A stretch of 64,000 nucleotides of DNA from Janthinobacterium sp. LM6 (GCF_002002885.1 NZ_CP019510.1:2976001-3040000), one strand, 5' to 3'; numbered from the stretch's first letter, positions 45,626-54,828 are shown. Translations and numbers: made by a program. The notes: generated by a model not told the origin, from the letters alone.

Positions 45626-46192
45626 TTATCCCGTAAATGCCCCGATCGGGCGGTTGCGCGCCAGGCTCCAGCCCGTCGTCTGCTGGGCGTCGGGCTGGCC
45701 GTCCGCATGCTGCACGCTGTGGCTCCAGAGGATTTCCGTAAAGTTCAGCTTGAACTGCTCGGTGGGCATGTCGTCGGGATGGGTTTGCAGCTGGATTTCG
45801 GTGATCAGGGCGTCGCGCAGGGCAATGGTGATGACGTTGGCCGTCTTGCTGCTCGAATAGCGGGCGATGTACAGCCTGGTCGGCTGGGCCGCGCCCGTGC
45901 CCAGCGGCTTCGCCAGCAGGCACAGCTCGTATAATTTCACCGAGGTCGCATCGACATATTTGACGCAGGTAAATTCGGTGATGAGGGGCCGGCCGGAGGT
46001 GCGCGCCGCGTTGCTGACGTCGGTCGTCACTTGCTGCTTCATGCCTTGATGTAATGACACCAGTTCGATGCACTGGCCCATGCCCCGCAGTGCGGCGGCG
46101 TCGCGCCAGATGGCGTCGATATTGCCGCCACCGTCCGGCGCCTTGCCGAATATGAGTTCCCCGTTACCGGGTTCCAGCAAGATCAAATCCAT
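45626..46192 (-). CDS. Orphan type VI secretion Hcp-family protein
   Basis: The protein has 188 residues from ATG 46192, with GAGGAG 7 bases upstream. MDLILLEPGNGELIFG, IELVSLHQGMKQQVT, NAARTSGRPLITEFTCVKYVDATS and LYELCLLAKPLG are the core Hcp strings, and FKLNFTEILW ends the barrel. Known of Hcp: hexameric rings form the T6SS tube and can carry effectors. No other T6SS structural gene is present, so this is an orphan copy, paired with the DUF6150 gene 22 bases upstream. The last about 30 residues extend beyond a typical Hcp and show no named domain. Confidence 0.85.
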   Translation of the reverse strand: MDLILLEPGNGELIFGKAPDGGGNIDAIWRDAAALRGMGQCIELVSLHQGMKQQVTTDVSNAARTSGRPLITEFTCVKYVDATSVKLYELCLLAKPLGTGAAQPTRLYIARYSSSKTANVITIALRDALITEIQLQTHPDDMPTEQFKLNFTEILWSHSVQHADGQPDAQQTTGWSLARNRPIGAFTG

Positions 46193-46214
46193 GACGAACT
46201 CCTCTGCTTGACGG

Positions 46215-46502
46215 TCAGGTGCCGCCGTGCGACAGGCAACCTTTAAATCGGTGTGGCCGGACCCAGCCTGCCTCGCCCGCGTGGTCGACAAAGCAGATGG
46301 TCAGTTGCGCGAAGCTTTGCGAAGTGAAATACACGCTGGCCGTGGCGTCCTGCCGCTCACGGCTGAGGAACCAATGGGCGTCGCCATGCGCCAGGCCCCA
46401 GCTGCTCACGCGTTGCACCAGCAAGTCGGCGTTGCCGCGCTGCACGATGGCCACGCGCACGTCCGCTTCGCCCATATTGTTGGTCTGGTAAATGCGCGCC
46501 AT
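46215..46502 (-). CDS. DUF6150 family small protein
   Basis: The protein has 95 residues from ATG 46502, with AAGGAA 7 bases upstream. MARIYQTNNMGEADVRVAIV, LLVQRVSSWGLAHGDAHWFL and FAQLTICFVDHAGEAGWVRPHRFKG follow the DUF6150 (Septknot-like) pattern as I remember it. Proteins of this kind are found in secretion and toxin settings, but their function is not established. It is the first gene of a pair with Hcp, so a cargo, chaperone or immunity role is possible. Confidence 0.6.
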   Translation of the reverse strand: MARIYQTNNMGEADVRVAIVQRGNADLLVQRVSSWGLAHGDAHWFLSRERQDATASVYFTSQSFAQLTICFVDHAGEAGWVRPHRFKGCLSHGGT

Positions 46503-46760
46503 GTATGCTTCCTTGTTCGTTCCTGGTGTCAACGGTGCTGTGACTATACACCGATTAAGTTGCTTAAAGACAATCATAAGTGGAGGTGCATGTATTTTTT
46601 TTGCGCCGCCGGCCTCCTGGCTGGCATGGCGCTGCAGTGAGGCGCAAGCACTGTGGTTTTGCATTGATTCAATAATTCCAGTAATATAGAAGTATTATTC
46701 TATTTCACAGGCTGCGGCGCATGGTGCCCGCGACGCCGCATTGCACGAGACCATTACCGC
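46503..46760. promoter_or_regulatory. Divergent region between DUF6150-hcp and arsB with an inverted repeat
   Basis: TTAAG-TTG-CTTAA (46555-46567) lies about 55 bases upstream of the DUF6150 start, near a TATAGT-like -10 on the minus strand (around 46541-46546). The region also contains a 16-codon hydrophobic open frame at 46590-46640 with GGAGG spaced too tightly; I do not call it a gene. AT-rich sequence precedes arsB. Confidence 0.35.
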
Positions 46761-48041
46761 ATGCTGACCGCTTTCCTGATCTTCCTCGCCACCCTCATCC
46801 TCGTCATCTGGCAGCCGCGCGGCCTGGGTATCGGCTGGAGCGCCGTCATCGGCGCATGCGTCGCCTTGCTGGCCGGCGTCATCCACTGGGGCGACATCCC
46901 CGTCGTCTGGCATATCGTGTGGAACGCCACCGGCACCTTTGTTGCCGTGATCATCATCAGCCTGCTGCTGGACGCGGCCGGCTTCTTCGAATGGTCCGCC
47001 TTGCACGTGGCGCGCTGGGGCGGCGGCAGCGGCAGAAAACTGTTCGTGCTGCTGGTTTTGCTGGGCGCCCTGGTTTCCGCCGTGTTCGCCAACGACGGCG
47101 CCGCGCTGATTCTCACGCCCATCGTCATCGCCATGCTGCGAGCGCTGAAGTTTTCCGCCAAAGCCACCCTGGCCTACGTGATGGCGGCCGGCTTCATCGC
47201 CGACACGGCCAGCCTGCCGCTGGTGGTGTCGAACCTGGTGAATATCGTCTCGGCCGATTTCTTCAAGATCGGCTTTGCCGCGTACGCGTCCGTGATGGTG
47301 CCCGTCAACGTCGTCGCCGTGCTGGCCACCCTGGCGGCCTTGCTGCTCTTTTTCCGCCAGGATATTCCGCGCGACTACGAAGTGGCGCAGCTGAAACGCC
47401 CGGACGCCGCCATCCGCGACCTGGCCACCTTCCGCGCCGGCTGGCTGGTGCTGGCGCTGCTGCTGGTGGGCTTTTTTTCGCAAGAAAGCCTGGGCGTGCC
47501 CATCAGCCTGATCGCCGCCGTGGGCGCCGCGCTGCTGCTGGGCGTGGCAGGCAAGGGCCACGTGATTTCCACGCGCTACGTGCTGCGCCATGCGCCATGG
47601 CACATCGTTGTCTTTTCGCTGGGCATGTACCTGGTCGTGTACGGCTTGCGCAATGCGGGCTTGACGGCCTACCTGACGGGCATGCTGAACCACTTTGCGC
47701 AGTACGGCGTGTGGGGCGCGGCCATGGGCACGGGCGTGCTGACGGCGTTATTGTCGTCCGTGATGAACAATTTGCCGACGGTGCTCGTCGGCGCGCTGGC
47801 CATCGACCCGACGACGGCGCAGGGGGCCGTGCGCGAAGCGATGATTTATGCGAACGTCATCGGCAGCGACCTGGGGCCGAAGATCACGCCGATCGGCAGC
47901 CTGGCCACCTTGCTGTGGTTGCACGTGCTCGACAGCAAGAACATCCACATTTCCTGGGGATACTATTTCCGCGTCGGCATCGTGCTGACCGTGCCCGTGC
48001 TGCTGGTGACCCTGGCCGCGCTGGCGCTGCGCCTGTCCTGA
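46761..48041 (+). CDS. arsB: Arsenite efflux permease ArsB
   Basis: The 426-residue protein has about 12 hydrophobic segments. It fits ArsB in length and in strings such as [42 protein letters not shown] and [17 protein letters not shown], with [18 protein letters not shown] near the end. It extrudes arsenite or antimonite, alone by membrane potential or with ArsA. Oddly, no arsR, arsC or arsA adjoins it, so it is a solitary copy. Confidence 0.9.
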   Translation: MLTAFLIFLATLILVIWQPRGLGIGWSAVIGACVALLAGVIHWGDIPVVWHIVWNATGTFVAVIIISLLLDAAGFFEWSALHVARWGGGSGRKLFVLLVLLGALVSAVFANDGAALILTPIVIAMLRALKFSAKATLAYVMAAGFIADTASLPLVVSNLVNIVSADFFKIGFAAYASVMVPVNVVAVLATLAALLLFFRQDIPRDYEVAQLKRPDAAIRDLATFRAGWLVLALLLVGFFSQESLGVPISLIAAVGAALLLGVAGKGHVISTRYVLRHAPWHIVVFSLGMYLVVYGLRNAGLTAYLTGMLNHFAQYGVWGAAMGTGVLTALLSSVMNNLPTVLVGALAIDPTTAQGAVREAMIYANVIGSDLGPKITPIGSLATLLWLHVLDSKNIHISWGYYFRVGIVLTVPVLLVTLAALALRLS

Positions 48042-48087
48042 GTTCCGTGTATGGTGGTGGCTGTGAGCAACTTTATACTGGGATGCA

Positions 48088-48717
48088 ATGAAATTACTGC
48101 TCGTAGGCGCTACCGGCCTCGTCGGCAGCGAAGTGCTGCGCCTGGCGCTGATGGATGCGCGGATCACGGCCATCGTGGCGCCCGTGCGGCGGCCGCTGCC
48201 GCCCCATCCCAAGCTGGCCGCGCCGCTCGTTGATTTCGATCAATTACCGCCTGACGCATCCTGGTGGCAGGCGGACGCCGTCATCTGCACCCTGGGCACG
48301 ACGATGAAGGTGGCCGGCACCCGGCAAATATTTTCGCGCGTGGACCACGACTATCCGCTGGCCGTGGCGCGGCTGGCGCTGGCGGCCGGCACGCGCACGT
48401 ACGTGCTCAATTCCGCGGCCGGCGCCGACGCCGCTTCGCGCATCTTCTATAACCGCGTCAAGGGCGAGCTGGAACGCGACCTGGAGCAGCTGGGTTTTAG
48501 ATCGCTCACCTACGTGCGGCCCGGGCTGATCGGCGGCGAGCGCGAGCAGGCGCGGGCGGGCGAGGGCGCCGCCTTGCGCGTCCTGCGCGTGCTCGGTCCC
48601 GTGCTGCCGCGCCGCTGGCGCATCAATCCCGCGCCGCGCATCGCCAGCGCCTTGCTGGAAGCGGCGCTGGCCGCCGCGCCGGGCGTGCATGTTGTCAGTT
48701 CGGAGCAACTGGCATGA
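48088..48717 (+). CDS. NAD(P)-binding Rossmann protein (HTATIP2-like short-chain reductase)
   Basis: The 209-residue protein has an N-terminal dinucleotide motif, MKLLLVGATGLVGSEVLRLAL, then VICTLGTTMKVAG, SSAAGADAASRIFYNRVKGELERDLEQLG and LTYVRPGLIGGERE. This is the atypical SDR group of HTATIP2/YbjT-like proteins, with YNRVKGELE providing the Tyr-x3-Lys. The substrate is unknown. It lies 46 bases after arsB and before a GNAT gene, with no functional link evident. Confidence 0.85.
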   Translation: MKLLLVGATGLVGSEVLRLALMDARITAIVAPVRRPLPPHPKLAAPLVDFDQLPPDASWWQADAVICTLGTTMKVAGTRQIFSRVDHDYPLAVARLALAAGTRTYVLNSAAGADAASRIFYNRVKGELERDLEQLGFRSLTYVRPGLIGGEREQARAGEGAALRVLRVLGPVLPRRWRINPAPRIASALLEAALAAAPGVHVVSSEQLA

Positions 48718-48764
48718 ATGCGCATCGCCTATAATCGGCATTCATGTTCTTTTGAGTACGGAAA

Positions 48765-49214
48765 ATGCAAACAATACGTCCTTACCGGGCCAGCGACCGC
48801 GATGCCTGTCTGGCCCTTTTCGACGGCAACACGCCGCGCTTTTTCGACCTCTCGGAGCGCGCGGACTTTGCCGCCTGGCTCGATACTTCGACGCATCCGT
48901 ATCTGGTCATTCTGCGCGACGGCCGCATTGTCGCCTCCGGCGGCCATGCCATCGAGGCGGGCGGCAGCGTCGCCAGCCTGTGCTGGGGCATGGTGGCGCA
49001 GGATCTGCATGGCCAGGGACTGGGCCGGGCGCTGACGCAGGCGCGCCTGGACGCCATCCGCGCCGTGCAGGGAATCGCCAGCGTGCGCATGAATACCAGC
49101 CAGCACACGCAAGGCTTTTATGCGGGCTACGGTTTCGTGACGGTCAACGTGACGCCGGACGGCTTCGGGCCGGGCATCGATCAATGGGACATGGTACTGC
49201 AACTGCCGGTGTAG
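48765..49214 (+). CDS. GNAT-family acetyltransferase
   Basis: The 149-residue single-domain acetyltransferase has IRPYRASDRDACLALFDGN at the N-terminus and the acetyl-CoA loop DLHGQGLGRALTQARLDAIR at about 85-105. SVRMNTSQHTQGFYAGYGFVTV is the C-terminal signature. The acceptor is not predictable. It starts 47 bases after the preceding reductase and could be co-transcribed. Confidence 0.9.
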   Translation: MQTIRPYRASDRDACLALFDGNTPRFFDLSERADFAAWLDTSTHPYLVILRDGRIVASGGHAIEAGGSVASLCWGMVAQDLHGQGLGRALTQARLDAIRAVQGIASVRMNTSQHTQGFYAGYGFVTVNVTPDGFGPGIDQWDMVLQLPV

Positions 49215-49373
49215 CAGCGGCAGGCATGGCGCCGTGCCGTGCTCAATAATTGATTGAAATAATAACGTTAATCGATTGCTATCGCTGGGTGTTTCAACTA
49301 GGAAAGATGCCGATGCACCCCTTGTTCTTGCTTGATTTCCCGCTGAAGATTGCCGCCAGGCAAGGATGGCTGC

Positions 49374-50642
49374 ATGCCTGACCCATCCCCGCTCGTCATC
49401 ATCGCCAGCAGCGGCACCGGCGGCGACATGCAGCCGTTTATCGCGCTGGCGCAGGGCTTGCAGCAACGGGGCCGGCGCGTGCTGCTGCTGGCGCCGGGCT
49501 GGCAGGAAGCGGCCGCGCAGGCGTCAAAGTTGCCGTATCGCACCTTCGGCAGCGCGGAAGAGGGGCAGGCCATGCTGGGCGACCCCGCCCTGTGGGATGA
49601 GCGCAAGGGCTGGGGCGTGGTGTGGAATGGCCTCGTGCCGCACCTGGGCGCCGTGCGCGACGTGGTGCAGGGCTTGCCGGCTGACGAGGCTTGCGTGGTG
49701 CTGTGCCATCCCATCCTCGTGCCGATGGCGGCCCTGGCGCGGTCCGCGCGCCCGGACTTGCGCATCGTCGCGGCGTATCTCGCGCCATCGAACCTGTGCA
49801 GCAGCCATGATTTCCTGACGGCCGGTTCGCTGCGCATTCCCGCGTGGGTGCCGCTGGCCTGGCGCCAGGCCCTGTGGCGGATGATCCACCGCACGATGAT
49901 CGACCCGCTGCTGCTGCCTGGCCTGAACGGCGCGCGCGCGCAGCACGGCTTGCCGCCGGAGGCGCATTTTTTCGCGCACATGCTGTCCGCGCCCGATGCT
50001 TCGCTGGGGCTGTTTCCCGCCTGGTTCGCCGCGCCGCAGGCGGATTGGCCGCCGCACTTCGCGCAAGCCGGTTTCACCGCCGCCGGCATGCCTGGCGCCG
50101 CCGCGCTGCCGCCGGAACTGGAACGTTTTCTGGGCGAGGGCGAGCCGCCCATCGTGTTTACGCCCGGTACCGGCCACCAGCACGCGCAACGCTATTTCAG
50201 CATCGCGCTGGAGGTCTTGCGGCGGCTGGGGCGGCGCGGCCTGTTCCTCACGCCCCATGCGGCGCAAGTGCCGCAGCACTTGCCGGCTGGCGTGCTGTGG
50301 CAGGCGCATGTGCCGTTCGCGGCGCTGTTGCCGCGCGCGGCGGCCGTGGTGCACCACGGCGGCATCGGCACCAGCGCGGACGCCTTCCGCGCGGGCATCC
50401 CGCAACTGATCGTGCCGTTCGCGTACGACCAGTTCGACAATGGCTGGCGCGCCAATCGGCTCGGCGTGGGGGAGGTCTTGCTGGCCAGGCGCTTGTCCGC
50501 CGGGCGCATGCAGCGGCAACTGGCGCGCCTGCTGGCCGCGCCCGAAGTCAGGCTGGCGTGCGGCGAGGTGGCCCGCCGGATGGGGCAGGGGCTCGAATCA
50601 GCGCGCCTGCTGGATCACGTCGAAGCGGCCCTGGCCGCTTAG
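49374..50642 (+). CDS. UGT-like glycosyltransferase (GT1/MGT family)
   Basis: The protein has 422 residues from ATG 49374, preceded by AAGGA; the longer TTG-initiated frame is less likely. N-terminal SSGTGGDMQPFIALAQGLQQRGRRVLLLAP is the acceptor-domain opening. The donor site signature is VHHGGIGTSADAFRAGIPQLIVPFAYDQFDN, matching the UGT/rhamnosyltransferase (RhlB-like) pattern with the HGG motif. Nucleotide-sugar donor and acceptor are unknown; glycolipid or natural-product glycosylation is likely. Single gene. Confidence 0.88.
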   Translation: MPDPSPLVIIASSGTGGDMQPFIALAQGLQQRGRRVLLLAPGWQEAAAQASKLPYRTFGSAEEGQAMLGDPALWDERKGWGVVWNGLVPHLGAVRDVVQGLPADEACVVLCHPILVPMAALARSARPDLRIVAAYLAPSNLCSSHDFLTAGSLRIPAWVPLAWRQALWRMIHRTMIDPLLLPGLNGARAQHGLPPEAHFFAHMLSAPDASLGLFPAWFAAPQADWPPHFAQAGFTAAGMPGAAALPPELERFLGEGEPPIVFTPGTGHQHAQRYFSIALEVLRRLGRRGLFLTPHAAQVPQHLPAGVLWQAHVPFAALLPRAAAVVHHGGIGTSADAFRAGIPQLIVPFAYDQFDNGWRANRLGVGEVLLARRLSAGRMQRQLARLLAAPEVRLACGEVARRMGQGLESARLLDHVEAALAA

Positions 50643-50656
50643 TCTGCCTAGGGAAG

Positions 50657-51583
50657 CTAGGTATCGTCGAGGGCGATGACCCGGTCGTTTGCGCCGGGCA
50701 CGCAGCCGTCGGCGATCGGTTCCCAGCCCCGGTGCACCACCACCTGCTTGCCGTCGTGGCAGATTTCCACGCGTTCGCTGGCGGGCAGGCGCTGGCGCGC
50801 GAATGCTTCCAGGCTGGCCGGCAGGCTCACCGCCAGCTGCATCGTGCCGATGGCTTCCGGCGGGTGGTCGTCCATGTGCACCAGGGGCACGAAGATCGAT
50901 CCCAGCATCAGCCAGCGCGCACCCACGTCGACGGCGGCGGGGTTGTAGGGCGCGGCGCGCAGCCAGTCCTGGGCGCGGGCGCGCAAGTCGCCGCCTGCCG
51001 CCAGTTCGCCCCAGGCCGAGGCCAGCATTTCCACCACCCACTGGTTGCAATTCTGGTATGTCAAATTGAAGGCGTACGCGTTGGCGCTGTAGCGGCCCGC
51101 CAGCAACTGCTGCACGCGCACGGGGTCGAGCAGGGCGCGGCGCAGGGGCGGCACGGTTTCTGCAGGCAGTTTCACGAGGGAGATGTAGCCGAGCGCTGGG
51201 TTTTCCGTGCCCATGGCGAAACCGGCCGTGCCCTGGTCGAAGATGCGCGGGCGGCCTTCGTCGCAGGCGTAGTACAGCTGGCGCGCGGACCAGCCGCTGT
51301 CATTGTCGTGGCGCCAGGCCAGCGCGGCGTGCGAATAGCGGATGCCGAAGCGGGCCAGGTCCAGGCCCGAGCGGCTGATCAGGGCCACGCTGCCTTCGCT
51401 GGCGGCCAGTTCTTCGCGCACGACGGCGGCAAAGCGCAAGAGCCGGTCCTGTTCCGTGGCCGTGAGTTCCTGGGCGCGGTCGCAAAAGCGCGAGGAGGAC
51501 ATTGAGGTGCCTGCCTGGGCGGCGCCAGCCAGGACGAGCGCGGCGCAGCCGGCCAGCAGCGGCGCCAGTTTGCGCAAAATCAA
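50657..51583 (-). CDS. DUF2145 secreted protein
   Basis: 308 residues, with a TTG start overlapping the stop of the upstream gene (TTGA). A signal peptide, LRKLAPLLAGCAALVLAGAAQA, is present. The body contains RFCDRAQELTATEQDRLL, RYSHAALAWR, YYACDEGRPRIFDQG and YQNCNQWVVEMLASAWG, the DUF2145 pattern. The conserved His of RYSHAAL and the Cys of NCNQW resemble the Cys/His pair of permuted papain-like folds; I infer a possible hydrolase, but nobody has assigned an activity as far as I know. It forms a pair with the Ser-rich secreted protein. Confidence 0.75.
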   Translation of the reverse strand: MILRKLAPLLAGCAALVLAGAAQAGTSMSSSRFCDRAQELTATEQDRLLRFAAVVREELAASEGSVALISRSGLDLARFGIRYSHAALAWRHDNDSGWSARQLYYACDEGRPRIFDQGTAGFAMGTENPALGYISLVKLPAETVPPLRRALLDPVRVQQLLAGRYSANAYAFNLTYQNCNQWVVEMLASAWGELAAGGDLRARAQDWLRAAPYNPAAVDVGARWLMLGSIFVPLVHMDDHPPEAIGTMQLAVSLPASLEAFARQRLPASERVEICHDGKQVVVHRGWEPIADGCVPGANDRVIALDDT

Positions 51584-52029
51584 AGGCTGACGGGACGCGT
51601 GGCCATTTCGCCGTACCAGTCGCCGGCCAGCACGAGGAAGAAGGCGGCGCGCGTGTCGTTGCGCGAGAATTCGATGCCGTAGGCGCGGTTTTGCGCATGC
51701 ACCACGTCGCCCTGCGCCAGCTGCTGCTTGTCGAGCGCCGCTTGCGGCAAGTCCAGCACCAGCGGCGTGGCCGCGGCGTCGGCCTGCATGGTCAAACGCG
51801 TCATGCCGGCGCGGCCCGGCACGGCGGCCACGTCGATGATGCGGTAGGGACCATTGGCCACCTTGTTGTCGCGCGAAGAGCTGTTGCTCGAACCGTTGAG
51901 CGAATCGGAAATGCTGCCGCTCGACTGGGAACCGGCGCTGGAGGCCGAGGAAACGAAGCTGTCGGCGTTGGCGTTGCACGCCATGGTCAGAGCTGCGGCC
52001 AGGCCGAGCATGCGTAAGGAGGTAGTCAA
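51580..52029 (-). CDS. Ser-rich secreted protein of unknown function
   Basis: About 149 residues, with a TTG start at 52029 and no good ribosome-binding site; an internal ATG at residue 7 or an upstream ATT codon could be the true start. A signal peptide ends near ACNANA. A Ser/Asn/Gly-rich stretch (about 25-55: SSASSAGSQSSGSIS and SSNSSSRD) is followed by a compact domain with YRIIDVAAVPGRAGM and QNRAYGIEFSRNDTRAAFFLVLAGDWYGEM. No family is recognised. It is coupled to the DUF2145 gene, so the two probably act together in the periplasm or outside. Confidence 0.7.
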   Translation of the reverse strand: MTTSLRMLGLAAALTMACNANADSFVSSASSAGSQSSGSISDSLNGSSNSSSRDNKVANGPYRIIDVAAVPGRAGMTRLTMQADAAATPLVLDLPQAALDKQQLAQGDVVHAQNRAYGIEFSRNDTRAAFFLVLAGDWYGEMATRPVSL

Positions 52030-52103
52030 GGCAGTTTTCCAGTGAGCATCAATGAAAGCGGACCGGGTCCATCCCGGCTCGCGCCATCATAGCAGATCGG
52101 CCA

Positions 52104-52937
52104 TCAGCTGAGCAGTACCTCGATCAGGCCCTTCGCTTCGGCCGACGGCTGCGTGCGCAGCGCCTGCAGCACGGGATCGTGCTCCAGATAGGCTTGCAGC
52201 GCCTCGCTGACGGTGACGCCGGCCTGCGGCAGCGGCGAAGGGACGGGCGCCAGCGCCTTGGCCAGCAGCAGGGTGTCGCGCAAGCCTTCGGGCGGCAGCA
52301 TGATGGTGGAGCCGGGCAAGGCATTGACGGCATCTGCCACCGGCAGCGGTACGCCCAGCTGGCGCATCAGTCCCCGGCCGATCACTTCCAGCGCGGACGC
52401 CATCTGCGTTTCCAGCTCGGCGTACAGGCCCGGAGTCTTGTCGGCCTGGGCCAGCAAATAAAAGCCGGCCACTTCATGCACGATGCCGGCGAACAGCACC
52501 GTGTCGGCATCCGTGTGCGTGACGGCGCCCGCCAGCGCATGCGCCAGCACCGCCACGTGCACGGTGTGCGCCCACAGCTGGGTGGCATGGGCGCGCAGGG
52601 CTTCGTCGCGGATGCCCGCGTTCAGCTGGCGGATGACGGCCGCCGTCGCCAGCGCATACAGGTTGCGGTGGCCGAGACGCTCGACGGCGGCGCGCACGCT
52701 GGTGATGGCGGGCGCCTGGCCGGGCGCGAACAGGGCTGAATTGGCCAGCGCCACGGCGCGCGCCGACAAGGTCGGTTCGCACAGCAGCAGTCGGCTGATG
52801 TCGGCCGAATGGCAATCCGGATTGGCCAGTTCCTTTTGCAGGAGCAGGGCCGTATTGATGCTGGTAGGAAAGGCCAGGGTTTCCGTTTCGGCGCTGGCCA
52901 GAAGTTGCGCCAGGCTGCTGAGCGTGTTGACGTGCAT
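52104..52937 (-). CDS. HDOD-domain protein
   Basis: The protein has 277 residues from ATG 52937. A longer frame to 53051 exists, but a TGATAAT -10-like sequence at 52971-52977 argues for the inner start. HDOD strings: ISRLLLCEPTLSARAVALANSALF, VRAAVERLGHRNLYALATAAVIRQLN, HTVHVAVLAHALA and TVLFAGIVHEVAGFYLL. Such proteins are non-enzymatic relatives of HD-GYP proteins used in signalling. Its partner is unknown. Single gene. Confidence 0.85.
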   Translation of the reverse strand: MHVNTLSSLAQLLASAETETLAFPTSINTALLLQKELANPDCHSADISRLLLCEPTLSARAVALANSALFAPGQAPAITSVRAAVERLGHRNLYALATAAVIRQLNAGIRDEALRAHATQLWAHTVHVAVLAHALAGAVTHTDADTVLFAGIVHEVAGFYLLAQADKTPGLYAELETQMASALEVIGRGLMRQLGVPLPVADAVNALPGSTIMLPPEGLRDTLLLAKALAPVPSPLPQAGVTVSEALQAYLEHDPVLQALRTQPSAEAKGLIEVLLS

Positions 52938-53196
52938 GGATAGGGGAGCGAGAAATGGCAATGCCCCCATATTATCAGGCAATCCAGACCGCATGGCGTC
53001 CGCCAGCCTTTCCTGTGCAACAGGCCGCGCCTCGGCCCCGCATCGGCGCATTCATCAGCCCAGCTTATAGGCCCTAGCGGATTTGCGCCGCTAATCAGCG
53101 CGGGCCAGCGCTGTTAAGCTGGACTTGCCAGGACAGGCGCCGCCGGCTGCCCGGCGGCACGTGTGCTTATCTTACCGGCATGAAAGGAAAACAGAC

Positions 53197-53694
53197 ATGC
53201 ATCGATACGCCGCGGCACTCTTGCCGCTTTGCCTGCCCGCGGGGGCCACCGCTGCCGAGGCCGGCGCCGCTGCCGCGCCGGCGGCCGTGACAGTGACGCG
53301 GGCCGCCGCCATGCCCAGCAGCATGGGCGACGCCGCCTATTTCACGGGCAAGGTTGCAGTCGACGCCAGGTTCCAGCGCCTGGCTCCGGCCCGCGTGGGC
53401 GGCGCCATCGTCACCTTCGCGCCCGGCGCCCGCACGGCGTGGCATACGCATCCGCTGGGCCAGACCCTGATCGTCACGCAAGGCCAGGGCTGGGTGCAGC
53501 ACTGGCAGGGCCCGCTGCAGGCGCTGGCCGCGGGCGACGTGGCGTGGATACCGCCCGGCGTCAAGCACTGGCATGGCGCCACGGCCACGTCCGCCATGCA
53601 GCATGTCGCCATTGCCGAGGCGCAAGATGGATCGGTGGTCAGCTGGCTGGAGCAGGTGACGGACGACAGCTATCCGCGCCAAGGCGCTCAATGA
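53197..53694 (+). CDS. Periplasmic cupin protein
   Basis: The protein has 165 residues from ATG 53197, with AAAGGA upstream. A signal peptide runs to about residue 20 (GATAAEAGA). The cupin core reads VTFAPGARTAWHTHPLGQTLIVTQGQGWVQ and AGDVAWIPPGVKHWHGAT, giving a His/Gln/His metal site like the cupin hydroxynitrile lyases and carboxymuconolactone-type relatives. The substrate is unknown. It is convergent with the acyl-CoA-dehydrogenase-like gene. Confidence 0.83.
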   Translation: MHRYAAALLPLCLPAGATAAEAGAAAAPAAVTVTRAAAMPSSMGDAAYFTGKVAVDARFQRLAPARVGGAIVTFAPGARTAWHTHPLGQTLIVTQGQGWVQHWQGPLQALAAGDVAWIPPGVKHWHGATATSAMQHVAIAEAQDGSVVSWLEQVTDDSYPRQGAQ

Positions 53695-53721
53695 CGATGC
53701 CGCGCCGGGCGTTCCGGCAGC

Positions 53722-54828
53722 TTACGGCAGCAGCAGCGCATGCTGGCTGGCCGTGTGGAAGTCGCGCCACACGCGGTTGATGGTGCTGTCTTCGCGGGCC
53801 GCGTACAGGCCGCAATACGGATATACATCACCGACGGCCGCGCGGCAGGCGGCGACCAGGTCCAGCGAACGGTCTTGAACGGCTTGCATGGCGTCCGCGC
53901 CCAGCGCCGCGCCGTCTGCCACCGTTGCCCAGCTGTCATCCAGCACGGCATAGAAGCGGGTGCGTGCGGCCATGAACGCGTCTTTCCTGGCTTGCAGCAT
54001 GGCGGCCACTTCCGGCACGTCCAGCAGCGGCAAGCCGGCGCGCGCATGGCGGCGGTGGCGCATGCATTCCTCGGCCAATTCCATGAAATGCCCGGCCATG
54101 CCGGCCACGTTGGCTGCCAGGGTGACATACGCCAGCGAATAGAACGGGTAGCGGTACAGGGGGCCGTCGGCCGTCGCGGCGGCCGCATCGATGGTGAAAC
54201 CGTGCTCCTTGGCAAGCCATTGACCGTCGATGCGGTAGCTGTGCGAGGCGCTGGCGCGCATGCCGATGCTGTTCCACGAGGGCACCAGCTGCACCAGCGC
54301 GGCGGGCACGAGGAAGGCGCGGATGCGCGGCTTGCCGTCCGCATCGAGCAGGGGCTGGCCATCGCGCCGCAGCCGGGCGTTCAGCGTGAAGTGGGTCGCC
54401 ATCGGCGCGCCGCTGGCGTAGTCCCAGCTGCCCGTGATGCGGTAGCCGCCGCCTTCCTCTTCCGCATCACCGGTGGCCGCGCCGCTGCCGCCCAGGCAGA
54501 CCCGGGGCGTGCCGATGATTTCCCGCGCCATGCTTGGTGCCAGGAAGCCCGCGAACCATCCCGCGCCTGCGCACAGGGTCAGCACCCAGCCCACGCTGCC
54601 GTCGACGGCAGCCACGGCTTCTTCCAGGCGCACCACCTGCGGCAAGGGCAGCTCGGCCCCGCCGGCGCCGCGCGGCGCCAGCATCGTCAGCCAGCCGCGC
54701 CGGTGCAGCAAGGCTTGCTGGGCCGGATGCAAAAAGCGGGCGGCGTCGGCGGCCGGCGCATGGCGCGCGATGCGGCGCGCGTCGCGCCCGGAAAGGGTGG
54801 CAAGGGTAGCGAGGGCGGCGTGCGGCAT
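53722..54828 (-). CDS. Acyl-CoA dehydrogenase-like flavoprotein
   Basis: The 368-residue protein has N-terminal AAAVDGSVGWVLTLCAGAGW and YRITGSWDYASGAPMATHFTLNA, the flavin-binding and beta-barrel parts of the acyl-CoA dehydrogenase superfamily. Helical segments follow with YVTLAANVAGMAGHFMELAEECM and STINRVWRDFHTASQHALL at the end. The His and the WRDFHTASQHA string resemble the flavin-dependent monooxygenase branch (HpaB/HsaA-like), which uses reduced flavin, rather than fatty-acid dehydrogenases. The reductase partner is not seen. It lies beside an AraC regulator on the same strand. Confidence 0.75.
   Translation of the reverse strand: MPHAALATLATLSGRDARRIARHAPAADAARFLHPAQQALLHRRGWLTMLAPRGAGGAELPLPQVVRLEEAVAAVDGSVGWVLTLCAGAGWFAGFLAPSMAREIIGTPRVCLGGSGAATGDAEEEGGGYRITGSWDYASGAPMATHFTLNARLRRDGQPLLDADGKPRIRAFLVPAALVQLVPSWNSIGMRASASHSYRIDGQWLAKEHGFTIDAAAATADGPLYRYPFYSLAYVTLAANVAGMAGHFMELAEECMRHRRHARAGLPLLDVPEVAAMLQARKDAFMAARTRFYAVLDDSWATVADGAALGADAMQAVQDRSLDLVAACRAAVGDVYPYCGLYAAREDSTINRVWRDFHTASQHALLLP

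Noticed and set aside
46590..46640. 16-codon hydrophobic frame ahead of arsB
   Set aside because: GGAGG is only three bases from the ATG, too tight for initiation, and the peptide has no counterpart known to me.
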